A stretch of 8,388 nucleotides of DNA, taken from NCBI GenBank assembly GCA_015661045.1, contig JACVQG010000246.1:1-8388 (forward strand). Direction: 5' to 3'. The position numbers and the translations under genes are program-made. Source of the stretch: Dehalococcoidia bacterium (GTDB taxonomy: Bacteria > Chloroflexota > Dehalococcoidia > JACVQG01). Below the pieces are notes generated by a model. It was given only the letters and a program-made list of their open reading frames with translations, was not told where the DNA came from and did no database searches. Below, in pieces: positions 1-6,299 of the stretch. Position 1 is the stretch's first letter. Each line of letters opens with the position of its first letter.

Positions 1-159
1 CGGATTGGAACATGGTTCGACGGGGCAAAGAGGCCCTATTGTTACTGACCCCTTGAGAACACCACTTAGCTTATCAAGCGGCGGCGCACTGCCGCCCGGT
101 GCACAGTTAATAGTAATAATTAAAACGATAAATAGCCACATTAATATCCGTGTCCTCAT
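1..159 (-). CDS. Secreted lipoprotein, N-terminal fragment (runs off left edge)
   Basis: The first 53 codons are visible, from an ATG at 159 reading leftward off the window. A ribosome binding site AGGAGGG (173-167) lies 7 bases before the start. The protein begins with basic residues (MRTR), then a hydrophobic stretch of about 13 residues, then Cys19 in the context T-I-N-C, which suggests a lipoprotein signal peptide. Asn at -1 is not the usual Gly/Ala/Ser, so cleavage by signal peptidase II is likely but not certain. After the Cys a Gly/Ser/Pro-rich linker leads to G-x-V-T-I-G-P-L-C-P-V-E-P-C. I recognise this by eye as the start of a small domain found in secreted bacterial proteins of unknown role; it contains two cysteines (45 and 50). 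The gene diverges from the MFS transporter. No function can be assigned from this fragment. Confidence 0.75.
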   Translation of the reverse strand, partial: MRTRILMWLFIVLIITINCAPGGSAPPLDKLSGVLKGSVTIGPLCPVEPCSNP

Positions 160-349
160 GATTCAACCCTCCTCTAAAATAACCGAGAAATCACTCTTAT
201 AATATTATGACGACAGGCTGCGGCAAAAAGTTCCCGTGTGGTCCTTATTACTTTCGACCGGTAAAAGCCATCGAATGTGATATTTCATCGAGAATACCTA
301 AGATGTCTGGCATAGCGTTTAACTTTGGTGTATTATTCATCTCGCTGAC
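160..349. other. Divergent intergenic region
   Basis: This spacer separates the leftward lipoprotein gene from the rightward MFS gene and should hold both promoters. It contains TATAAT (198-203) inside the palindrome ATAATATTAT (199-208), but no good -35 box at the right distance on either strand. I therefore make no firm promoter call. Confidence 0.4.
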
Positions 350-1552
350 GTGAATAAAATACCGAATAACATCCCTTCCATTTTACCCCCCAGCCGACGT
401 AAAGAGCCTATATTTAGCCGTAATTTTTTATTGCTGTCTCTGGCTAATCTGTCCACTTTTGGCTCTTTCCACGTACTGTTGGCTACGTTACCGATATATC
501 TTCAAACGGTTGGTGGTAAGGAATCGGAAATCGGCCTGGTGATGGGTATGTTTGCCATTACAGCTCTCCTGGCCCGCCCCTTCGCAGGCAAAGCCTCCGA
601 CATATTTGGCAAGAAGATGTTTATGATTATGGGTGGCATCGGGATGGCATTGGCGCCGCTTCTTTACATTTATAGTAGCTCTTTGCTACCCATGATTGGC
701 GTAAGGCTGCTCCATGGAGTAGCCTTTGGCATTATCAGCACCGCCGTTGGAGCTTTAGTTGCGGATATCGTTCCCGCCTCACGGCGTGGAGAGGCAGTGG
801 GGTATTTTGGTATGTCTAACAACGTCGCTATGGCAGCAGGGCCGGCGTTAGGTATAGTTGTGATGCAAGTATGGGGGTTCACCAACCTTTTCTTCGTGTC
901 GGCCGGTGTAGGCTTATTGTCATTGATTTTTTCACTTCCTGTAAAAGAACCCGCCCGGCAACCCAGGCCAACCTCCGCAACCAAGTCGCCACTTATCGCG
1001 CGGTCTGCGCTCCTCCCGGCATCTGTCTTATTCTGTTATGCTCTTACATTCGGGTCTGTTATTACCTTCCTGCCATTGTTTGTGGTGAACAGAGGTCTTA
1101 GCAATCCGGGGCTGTTTTTTACCGTCCAGGCGCTGACCGTTTTAACCGTCCGAAGCTTCACAGGGAGGCTCTCTGACCGAATAGGACGAAGAGCGGTTGC
1201 CCTCCCTGGTCTGTTATTTTGCACAATCAGCTTGATTTTGATATCTCAAGCGACTTCAACGTGGTTATTTTTATTAGCGGCGGTTCTATTTGCTCTTGCA
1301 TTCTCCTGTGTCCAACCTCCTATGGCCGCGCTGGTGATTGACCGGGTTAAACCGGAGATGCGGGGCGCTGCTATGGGTACGTTCATATCGGCAATGGATG
1401 CGGGGATAGGTAGCGGAGCTTTCTTATGGGGAACGGTAGCCGGGTATGTAGGTTACTCAAAGATGTATTTGATAGCCAGTGTGGTGCCTGTATTAGCCAT
1501 TGGGCTGTTCCTATGGGTAAGCGGAGTTAAAAAGAAAGAAGTGACTTCCTGA
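350..1552 (+). CDS. MFS transporter (MFS_1, drug/sugar efflux type)
   Basis: A 400-residue inner-membrane secondary transporter of the major facilitator superfamily, the usual length for a 12-helix member. The MFS loop signature G-x-x-x-D-x-x-G-[KR]-[KR] appears twice: residues 80-89 (GKASDIFGKK, loop 2-3) and 272-281 (GRLSDRIGRR, loop 8-9). This is the expected duplication of two six-helix halves. Residues 145-165 carry RRGEAVGYFG...GP, typical of helices 4-5 in proton-driven efflux members. A charged, Pro-rich central loop lies near 197-215. The GTG at 350 is the only conventional start after the in-frame TAA at 320, yet no Shine-Dalgarno sequence precedes it, so expression may be weak or leaderless. 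The substrate cannot be read from sequence; drug or small-metabolite export is the family default. The TfoX-domain gene follows after 59 bases on the same strand. Confidence 0.9.
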   Translation: MNKIPNNIPSILPPSRRKEPIFSRNFLLLSLANLSTFGSFHVLLATLPIYLQTVGGKESEIGLVMGMFAITALLARPFAGKASDIFGKKMFMIMGGIGMALAPLLYIYSSSLLPMIGVRLLHGVAFGIISTAVGALVADIVPASRRGEAVGYFGMSNNVAMAAGPALGIVVMQVWGFTNLFFVSAGVGLLSLIFSLPVKEPARQPRPTSATKSPLIARSALLPASVLFCYALTFGSVITFLPLFVVNRGLSNPGLFFTVQALTVLTVRSFTGRLSDRIGRRAVALPGLLFCTISLILISQATSTWLFLLAAVLFALAFSCVQPPMAALVIDRVKPEMRGAAMGTFISAMDAGIGSGAFLWGTVAGYVGYSKMYLIASVVPVLAIGLFLWVSGVKKKEVTS

Positions 1553-1600
1553 ACCTATATTTGCATACCAGAAAAAATAGTTTTATTCACATTTAATACT

Positions 1601-1606
1601 GGAGGT
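1601..1606 (+). promoter_or_regulatory. Ribosome binding site fixing a TTG start
   Basis: GGAGGT lies five bases before TTG at 1612, which supports TTG as the start of the TfoX-domain gene. The next in-frame Met lies inside the conserved domain. Confidence 0.75.
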
Positions 1607-1611
1607 ATTCT

Positions 1612-1941
1612 TTGCCCTACAACGTAGAAATAGAGAAAAGAATCGATAAAATTATCTCCTCCTGGCCATATCTACAAAAGAGAAAGATGTTTGGCGGCAT
1701 CTGTTACCTTTTCAAAGGCAACATGTGCTTTGGCATCTATAAGGACTATCTCATCGTACGAACCGGACCGGATCTTTCTATTACGTTACTAAAAGAAAAA
1801 TACGTTGTCCCAATGGATATTACTGGTAAAGCAATGAAAGGCTGGGTCATGGTACAGGAGCAAGGTTTTTCTTCCTCTATAAAATTATCTAATTGGCTTC
1901 AGATCGGTAAAGAGTACGCAGCTTCGCTACCGCCCAAATGA
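1612..1941 (+). CDS. TfoX N-terminal domain protein, stand-alone
   Basis: A 109-residue cytoplasmic protein that consists almost entirely of a TfoX_N-type domain. Hallmarks are R-K-M-F-G-G near residue 25, a following beta-hairpin (YLFKGNMCFGIYKDYLIVRTG), the segment PMDITGKAMKGWVMV around 65-80, and a C-terminal helix ending in LPPK. Full-length TfoX/Sxy, the competence regulator of gammaproteobacteria, has an additional C-terminal domain that is absent here. This is the short form widespread in bacteria, whose role is not established, so it should not be read as evidence of natural competence. The start is TTG with a strong ribosome binding site. It lies 59 bases after the MFS gene and could share its transcript. 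Confidence 0.85.
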   Translation: MPYNVEIEKRIDKIISSWPYLQKRKMFGGICYLFKGNMCFGIYKDYLIVRTGPDLSITLLKEKYVVPMDITGKAMKGWVMVQEQGFSSSIKLSNWLQIGKEYAASLPPK

Positions 1942-2003
1942 AGGTACCAGCATTATTTAGTCTTGATAATAATCCTCAAAGAATTGAACCGGGAAGGGAG
2001 GGG

Positions 2004-2024
2004 CCACTGGAATTAAGTGGTTTT
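2004..2024 (+). terminator. Possible weak terminator after the TfoX-domain gene
   Basis: CCACT (2004-2008) pairs with AGTGG (2016-2020) around a 7-base loop and is followed directly by TTTT. The stem is short and the U-tract brief, so this is only a candidate. Confidence 0.3.
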
Positions 2025-2123
2025 CGGTGATACAATCAGAGGCACATTTTAGTCTTTAAGGTAATTTTTGTACGGATTCAAGAATTATTGATTTCTCTGA
2101 TTACAGACGGGATTGAGGTTTAA

Positions 2124-2989
2124 CTGACTGCGGGTATTCTATTTGCGATTCTGGCGGCAATCAGCTTTGGGGTAGCCAGGGTTTTTGCCGGTGTTGGGCT
2201 TCCAATCATGAAGCCTTTGCATGGCAGTATTGTGTCCCTGATAGTTAGCTGGCTGTTGGCGATGGTCATCTGTTTAATATTACAGTTTAAGGCCCTGGCC
2301 TCGCTAACTCTGGTTAATATAGGGTGGCTTGCTATCACCGGACTGCTCAGTTTCGCGCTGGGGAGGGGTTTCTCCTTTCTGGGTATAAAGTATATAGGTG
2401 TCTCCAGGTCTATAACTATCTATGCTTCCTATCCGGTATTTACCATAGCTCTAGCCCTCCCTTTACTGGGAGAGCGGGTTAGCGTACCCCTTATAATAGG
2501 CGTTCTGCTGATTATAGGCGGTATAACCTTGCTTGTAAGCGAACCGGAGACTGAAAAAAAGGTTACAACAGGCGTTAACCGGCTGCTTGGAATCGGATTT
2601 TCTCTGGCATCGGCTATGAGTTACGGGGCCAATATGGTACTGATAAGATGGATTGTCACCAGTAAGGTTAATCCTGTTGTAGCAACTACCGTATCAATTT
2701 TCTTCGGCATGCTGATATTAATGGCAACCTCAGGCAGACACCTCACCGATAGTATCAAAAGCAGCCGCCGGGCTACAGCTTTTTTTGCCTTTTCCGGTGT
2801 AGCCATGACCATAGGCTCCGTTGCCAGCTACACATCTCTTAGCCTGGCGCCTGCAGTACTGGTCTCGTCGCTGGGCGCGCTATTCTGGGGACGTACCTTT
2901 TCCTGCAAAAGCTGGAGAAGGTGACCTACCAGGTTGTGATAGGAAGTTTGATGGTGGTTGGAGGAGGGGTACTGGTCACCATGGGGTAG
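2124..2989 (+). pseudogene. DMT/EamA-family transporter, frame broken near the 3' end
   Basis: Two tandem EamA domains (about ten helices in all) of a drug/metabolite transporter. The open frame from 2124 reads LTAGILFAILAAISFGVARV, a typical first EamA helix. It begins at CTG directly after an in-frame TAA (2121), with GAGGT at 2115-2119 as a possible ribosome binding site. No ATG, GTG or TTG exists before ATG 2208, and starting there would remove helix 1. The first domain ends with YPVFT...LLGERVSVP and GGITLLV. In the second domain the frame fails after SSLGALFWG (about 2890) and stops at 2924 with a non-family tail. The missing end continues in the frame of 2891 (TYLFLQKLEKVT, then GSLMVVGGGVLV) to TAG at 2987-2989. 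The conserved Pro-x-Phe-Thr part of the penultimate helix is absent, so a deletion of roughly 15-25 bases fits better than a one-base slip. Combined length of about 288 residues is normal for the family. Probably non-functional unless the lesion is an assembly error. Confidence 0.8.
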
Positions 2990-2997
2990 AAGACCTA

Positions 2998-3019
2998 GCG
3001 GCAATTCGTGAATTGCCGC
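2998..3019. repeat. Palindromic repeat, copy 1
   Basis: A perfect inverted repeat with 10-base arms around central GT: GCGGCAATTC / GAATTGCCGC. Its 18-base core GGCAATTCGTGAATTGCC (3000-3017) recurs exactly at 4995-5012. It begins eight bases after the EamA stop, where it could fold as a transcript-ending or stabilising hairpin. No T-tract follows. Confidence 0.85.
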
Positions 3020-3095
3020 CATTCATTTCCTCAAAACTGGTGCAATCTCCTTAAAGCCCCAATTTTATCCCGTTCCGCATTTCATATTCTCATGG

Positions 3096-3115
3096 ATTCC
3101 CGTTTTCACGGGAAT
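3096..3115. repeat. Hairpin repeat (ATTCCCGT / ACGGGAAT)
   Basis: Perfect 8-base arms around the loop TTTC, followed by GACAC. By eye it resembles the ATTCCCG...CGGGAATGACA intergenic repeats common in many bacterial genomes. Confidence 0.6.
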
Positions 3116-3260
3116 GACACCTTTGGCCGGAGGCGACTGTCATTCCTTCGAAAATAGACGCTCTCATGTCATCCTGGAGGAGTCACGAGTTATCGGGACG
3201 ACGAAGGATCTCAGGGAGAGGGTAGAAAAGCATAAATAATCTTTATGTCAGGGATACTAA

Positions 3261-3437
3261 GAGATTATCTCAAAATTAACTTGGTGTGCAAAAGTGGCAA
3301 GTCAAAGTTCAACCTCACCCTCGGCCCAGATATATCCGGGCCACCCCCCTCTCCGTCGACGGAGAGGGGGACAAGGGGGAGAGGTTCAAGCAATCGCAAC
3401 GACTCACTGTACTCTGCCTACATTTTGAGATAGTTTC
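3261..3437. mobile_element. MITE-like non-coding element
   Basis: The ends are imperfect terminal inverted repeats: GAGATTATCTCAAAAT (3261-3276) and ATTTTGAGATAGTTTC (3422-3437), matching at 14 of 16 positions. TAA directly abuts both outer ends (3258-3260 and 3438-3440), a possible 3-base target duplication. Inside are nested inverted repeats: AACCTC (3311-3316) with GAGGTT (3381-3386), GGCCC with GGGCC (3323-3342), and a perfect 13-base-arm palindrome at 3345-3370. No transposase is encoded, so mobility would depend on a partner element elsewhere. The parent family is not recognised. Confidence 0.5.
3345..3370. repeat. Perfect 26-base palindrome
   Basis: CCCCCTCTCCGTC (3345-3357) is followed without a gap by its exact reverse complement (3358-3370), with the SalI-like GTCGAC at the centre. 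It sits at the heart of the MITE-like element. Confidence 0.85.
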
Positions 3438-3504
3438 TAAATGATAACAACAAGGTGGCATACCTCCCACCCTGAGATTCTACGCTTCGCTCCTCCGAGT
3501 GAAA

Positions 3505-3527
3505 CATCGGAGTCCGATGCGTCGGAC
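3505..3527. repeat. Overlapping alternative hairpins
   Basis: CATCGG/CCGATG (3505-3510, 3514-3519) and GTCCGA/TCGGAC (3512-3517, 3522-3527) are two perfect 6-base stems that overlap and cannot form together. They lie in a segment ending AGAATGACA, which looks like another common intergenic repeat. Confidence 0.5.
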
Positions 3528-3672
3528 AGAATGACAGCGCCAGATTATTTTCATCCTTCGTGGTGCCCAGTTAAGAAACTCACTTTATCACGCAATTTTG
3601 ATACAACATCAATTATTCCAGATACGTTCACAAACAGGTAGCCATATTTAGTAAGTGAGTAAAATCACAAAA

Positions 3673-3701
3673 TTGACAAAACGATGTTTAATTGAGATAA
3701 T
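3673..3701 (+). promoter_or_regulatory. Sigma70-type promoter for the substrate-binding protein
   Basis: A perfect -35 TTGACA (3673-3678) and -10 GATAAT (3696-3701) are separated by 17 bases, the optimal spacing. Transcription would start near 3708 and give a leader of about 135 bases before the GTG at 3842. The flanks are AT-rich. Confidence 0.7.
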
Positions 3702-3705
3702 CTCA
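3693..3705. promoter_or_regulatory. Operator-like palindrome over the -10 box
   Basis: TGAGAT-A-ATCTCA is a perfect palindrome that completely covers the -10 hexamer, a position where a bound repressor would block RNA polymerase. The regulator is unknown. GATAAT also occurs in Fur sites, but the full 19-base Fur pattern is not present. Confidence 0.4.
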
Positions 3706-3841
3706 CCCAATATATATTAACAAACTCATTTTACGGGCTGGCGTATTACTGGATATTCGATAGAATGTCAGTCGAAAGGTTAAAGTATGGTTCATACGGT
3801 AATCAACCTCTAACAGGGAAAATATATTCAGGAGGGTAACC

Positions 3842-4975
3842 GTGAAAAAATGGATCTTATCAACCGTTTTTATCCTGATAGCTCTGGTAACTGCCTGCGG
3901 CACCGGAGCTACGCCCGCTCCTGCACCAACCCCAACAACAGTAGCCCCGGCTAACCAGGTTGCTCCAAAACCTGCTCTTGAGGACCCCGCCTGGGACATG
4001 ATAGTGCAGGCGGCCAAGAAAGAAGGAATGCTAACCCATTATTCATATAACCTCGTAGGTGATGCCGGGTTAGCTATGCAACGGGCTTTTGAAGCGAAGT
4101 ATGGTATAAAATTAGAAATCATCACAGGACGGGGGGCAGAGTTCCTGGAGAGGGTGAAAGTTGAGACTAGAATAGGGCAAAGGGTTGCAGATACGACCGA
4201 AGGCAGCGCTCTCCACGTTAAGAACATGAAGCTGGAGGGGCTGACATTGAATGTAACCAGTGACCTGCCAGTCCTGCTGGAGAAAGATGTCTGGATAGCG
4301 GATATTTACGGGATAGATCCCAAGGATAAACATATTCTGGCATTTAACTTCTCTGTCTATACCCCTTATATCAATACAAAGATAATCAAACCCGGAGAGG
4401 AGCCAAAGGTATGGAGAGATTTCCTTGATCCTAAATGGAAAAGTAAGATAGTGGCTACAGACCCGCTTGTCAGCGGGGGACTATATCAACTGTTTCTTCC
4501 TTTAATGCGTGAGAAGCTGATAGATGATAAATACCTGGCAGACCTGGGCAAGCAGGACATGAGGTTCTCCGCCGCCCTGCCGGATGAGGCAGGAATACTC
4601 GCCCGGGGGGAACGCCCCCTGTCGCTTCGCGGTGTGGATATAGTATATGCCCGGTTCATCCAGGAGGGAGCGCCCATAAAGGCCATATCGATGAAGGATG
4701 GGACAGTGTTGTCCGTAGTGACAATCGCAGCTTTCAAAGGAGCACCGCACCCCAATGCCTCTAAGGTCTTTATAAACTGGTTCTTATCTGCTGAGGGGCA
4801 GGATGTATACTCAAAGGTTGCCAGTGTGGCTCCCATACGCAAAGACGTTAAAAATTATTTGCCTGAGAACGGACGGGTCAATCCCGAACGACCTGTTCTC
4901 CTGACGAACGAGGATAATGAAGAAGCCACCAGATATTTCAGGGAACGTTATCTCGAGAAACTGTGGAAGTCGTAA
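3842..4975 (+). CDS. ABC transporter substrate-binding lipoprotein, Fe3+ type
   Basis: A 377-residue extracytoplasmic solute receptor. The GTG start has AGGAGGG (3830-3836) five bases upstream. MKKW, a hydrophobic core and the lipobox V-T-A-C (Cys19) mark a membrane-anchored lipoprotein, followed by an Ala/Pro/Thr-rich tether (about 20-45). The binding domain starts at W-D-x-I-V-Q-A-A-K-K-E-G near 51-62 and continues through FEAKYGIKLEIITGRGAEFLERV, WRDFLDPKWKSKIVATDP, LARGERPLSLRGVDIVYARF and NASKVFINWFLSAEGQDVYSK. This order is characteristic of the COG1840 iron(III)/thiamine-type receptors. The adjacent Tyr-Tyr iron ligand pair of FbpA-like proteins is not evident, so the ligand may be iron, another metal chelate or an organic anion. 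No permease or ATPase gene lies in the window: it is a single-gene unit with its own promoter, bounded by a palindrome 14 bases downstream. Confidence 0.88.
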   Translation: MKKWILSTVFILIALVTACGTGATPAPAPTPTTVAPANQVAPKPALEDPAWDMIVQAAKKEGMLTHYSYNLVGDAGLAMQRAFEAKYGIKLEIITGRGAEFLERVKVETRIGQRVADTTEGSALHVKNMKLEGLTLNVTSDLPVLLEKDVWIADIYGIDPKDKHILAFNFSVYTPYINTKIIKPGEEPKVWRDFLDPKWKSKIVATDPLVSGGLYQLFLPLMREKLIDDKYLADLGKQDMRFSAALPDEAGILARGERPLSLRGVDIVYARFIQEGAPIKAISMKDGTVLSVVTIAAFKGAPHPNASKVFINWFLSAEGQDVYSKVASVAPIRKDVKNYLPENGRVNPERPVLLTNEDNEEATRYFRERYLEKLWKS

Positions 4976-4988
4976 TAGACCCGATAGT

Positions 4989-5018
4989 AGTAGAGGCAAT
5001 TCGTGAATTGCCTCTACT
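4989..5018. terminator. Palindromic repeat, copy 2; likely bidirectional hairpin terminator
   Basis: AGTAGAGGCAATTC and its exact complement flank a central GT (14-base arms). The 18-base core is identical to the repeat at 3000-3017. It lies 14 bases after the substrate-binding-protein stop in a convergent intergenic space, so it could end transcripts from both sides. The following sequence TAAGATTTATTA is only partly T-rich. Confidence 0.6.
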
Positions 5019-5080
5019 TAAGATTTATTAGTGGGTACATGAACCTGTTGGTATTTTGACCGCAGTATGCGACTATACTT

Positions 5081-5110
5081 GTAGCGGCCCCGATGTATCG
5101 GGGCCGCTAC
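5081..5110. repeat. Palindromic repeat, copy 3 (GC-rich variant)
   Basis: GTAGCGGCCCCGAT and its exact complement flank a central GT, again with 14-base arms. The outer GTAG...CTAC and the central GT match copy 2, while the inner arm differs and keeps full complementarity. It is also placed to act as a hairpin terminator for the convergent synthase gene. Confidence 0.8.
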
Positions 5111-5171
5111 GATATCCCCCCCGGGTTACACGATTAAATGCCTTTGAGTTTAAAACTTCATTCCAGAGGCG

Positions 5172-6299
5172 TTAATGTAAGCAGTTTTTTGGCAATATCG
5201 GGTCTTTGAAAGGTACTGCCATCTTACCCATAATGTGAGTAAATCCCGAAACACCGCTATATTCTCCGGAGCATATCTCCCTGCCAGTTTCCACCACCTC
5301 TGCCTCCCCCCTCCCCAGTTCGGCGAAATCATACAGCTCGTAGTTTTGAGGGTCTTTCAACACCCCGTCGGCGTGAATACCTGAGGCATGTGCAAAGGCG
5401 TTGGCGCCTACTCCGGGCTGATTGATGGGAATAGGGACTTTAAAAGCATAACTGGCGAATCTGGCTATCTTCCACGCTTTTAACAGATGAATCCGTCTTC
5501 CCAGTTGATATTTCTCTGCAAAGTCTTTCGATTTGGTTGCGGCCAAAATCACCGCCACCAGGTCAGCGTTGCCGGCTCTCTCGCCCATTCCGTTTACCGT
5601 AGTATTTATATAGGCATCCTGGCCGCCATCTATCGCCCCCTTGGCTCCAGCAATGGAATTAGCTACAACCATGCCCAGGTCATTATGGCAATGTATTTCA
5701 ATGGGAATTCCTACTTCTTTGGCCAGTATCCTGGCGGACTCGTATATAGTAAATGGGGTATCATAACCCAGGGTGTCGCAATATCTGAACCTATGGGCGC
5801 CGTGTTCCTTGGCAGCGGTGGCGAACTTGATGAGATAGTCTATATCCGTCCGAGAAGCATCCTCGGCATTGACGCCTATGCTTTCGATACCGCATCTGGC
5901 GGCTGTATCAACAGCCTCAACCATCATACCTATGATGTGGTCTTTGGTCTTTCTTCCCTGAAATTTACCGTTAATCATCTGTGTCGAGGTGGAAACAGAG
6001 AGATTAAGATGCCGTATATTTGGCACCAATTTAAACGAGGTTAACACATCTTCTGCGGTCGCCCGGATCCACCCACCCAGACGGATGGGTTTCAATACCC
6101 CCATCTCGGCTAACTCAGCGTTTGCCTGAAGATAGCGCGACTCGTGGCTGGTGGTAGGGAAACCAAACTCCGACTGGAAGACGCCGATCTCGTTAAGATA
6201 AAGGTTTATCATCGTCTTTTCCAACTTAGAAAGCCCCAGTTTGGCAGTCTGAACTCCGTCCCTGTTAGTGACATCTACGATATAGATCTTCCCAGTCAA
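5172..6299 (-). CDS. Homocitrate / Re-citrate synthase family enzyme, C-terminus probably damaged
   Basis: A 375-residue DRE-TIM metallolyase that condenses acetyl-CoA with a 2-oxo acid. It starts at TTG (6299-6297) with GGAGGAGG (6314-6307) seven bases before it. The barrel carries V-T-N-R-D-G-V-Q (10-17, catalytic Arg13 and metal-binding Asp14), H-C-H-N-D (203-207, metal ligands), NGMGERAGN (236-244) and ASGIHADG (306-312). The group includes NifV/homocitrate synthase, 2-isopropylmalate synthase, citramalate synthase and the Re-citrate synthase known from Dehalococcoides and Clostridium. Without a nif or lysine cluster nearby, Re-citrate or homocitrate synthase are the best alternatives. 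The open frame ends at KDPILPKNCLH (stop 5174-5172). One frame over, the same DNA reads PDIAKKLLTLTPLE to a TGA at 5160-5158, which I recall as the true family C-terminus. About 30 residues normally lie between KMAVPFKD and that end, so an out-of-frame deletion near 5200 is likely. All barrel active-site motifs remain. Confidence 0.85.
   Translation of the reverse strand: MTGKIYIVDVTNRDGVQTAKLGLSKLEKTMINLYLNEIGVFQSEFGFPTTSHESRYLQANAELAEMGVLKPIRLGGWIRATAEDVLTSFKLVPNIRHLNLSVSTSTQMINGKFQGRKTKDHIIGMMVEAVDTAARCGIESIGVNAEDASRTDIDYLIKFATAAKEHGAHRFRYCDTLGYDTPFTIYESARILAKEVGIPIEIHCHNDLGMVVANSIAGAKGAIDGGQDAYINTTVNGMGERAGNADLVAVILAATKSKDFAEKYQLGRRIHLLKAWKIARFASYAFKVPIPINQPGVGANAFAHASGIHADGVLKDPQNYELYDFAELGRGEAEVVETGREICSGEYSGVSGFTHIMGKMAVPFKDPILPKNCLH

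Larger units (their letters stand above)
2990..3841. other. Gene-free, repeat-rich intergenic region
   Basis: No reading frame here looks like a protein. The region is a patchwork of hairpin-forming repeats: the palindrome at 2998-3019, a hairpin at 3096-3115, a GC-rich segment at 3139-3225 (containing ACGAAGGATCTCA), the MITE-like element 3261-3437, and a hairpin cluster 3505-3527. The final 200 bases are AT-rich and carry the promoter and leader of the substrate-binding-protein gene. The segments differ in base composition, as expected of successive insertions of short non-coding elements. Confidence 0.75.

Noticed and set aside
5..202. Plus-strand open frame of 65 codons at the left edge
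   Set aside because: It lies antisense to the lipoprotein gene, which has a strong ribosome binding site, a signal peptide and a recognisable motif. The plus frame has none of these.
1612..1941. Competence regulator (Sxy/TfoX)
   Set aside because: Only the N-terminal domain is present and no competence genes are nearby. The short form has no established link to DNA uptake.
2990..3545. CRISPR array
   Set aside because: The repeats are palindromes of different sequence at irregular distances. There is no repeat-spacer periodicity and no cas gene.
3245..3641. Short plus-strand frames (3245-3433 and 3441-3641)
   Set aside because: They run through inverted repeats and low-complexity G/C tracts and do not look like protein.
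5487..6044. Plus-strand open frame of 185 codons
   Set aside because: It is antisense to the synthase barrel, whose active-site motifs are complete. The long open frame is a by-product of that coding sequence.
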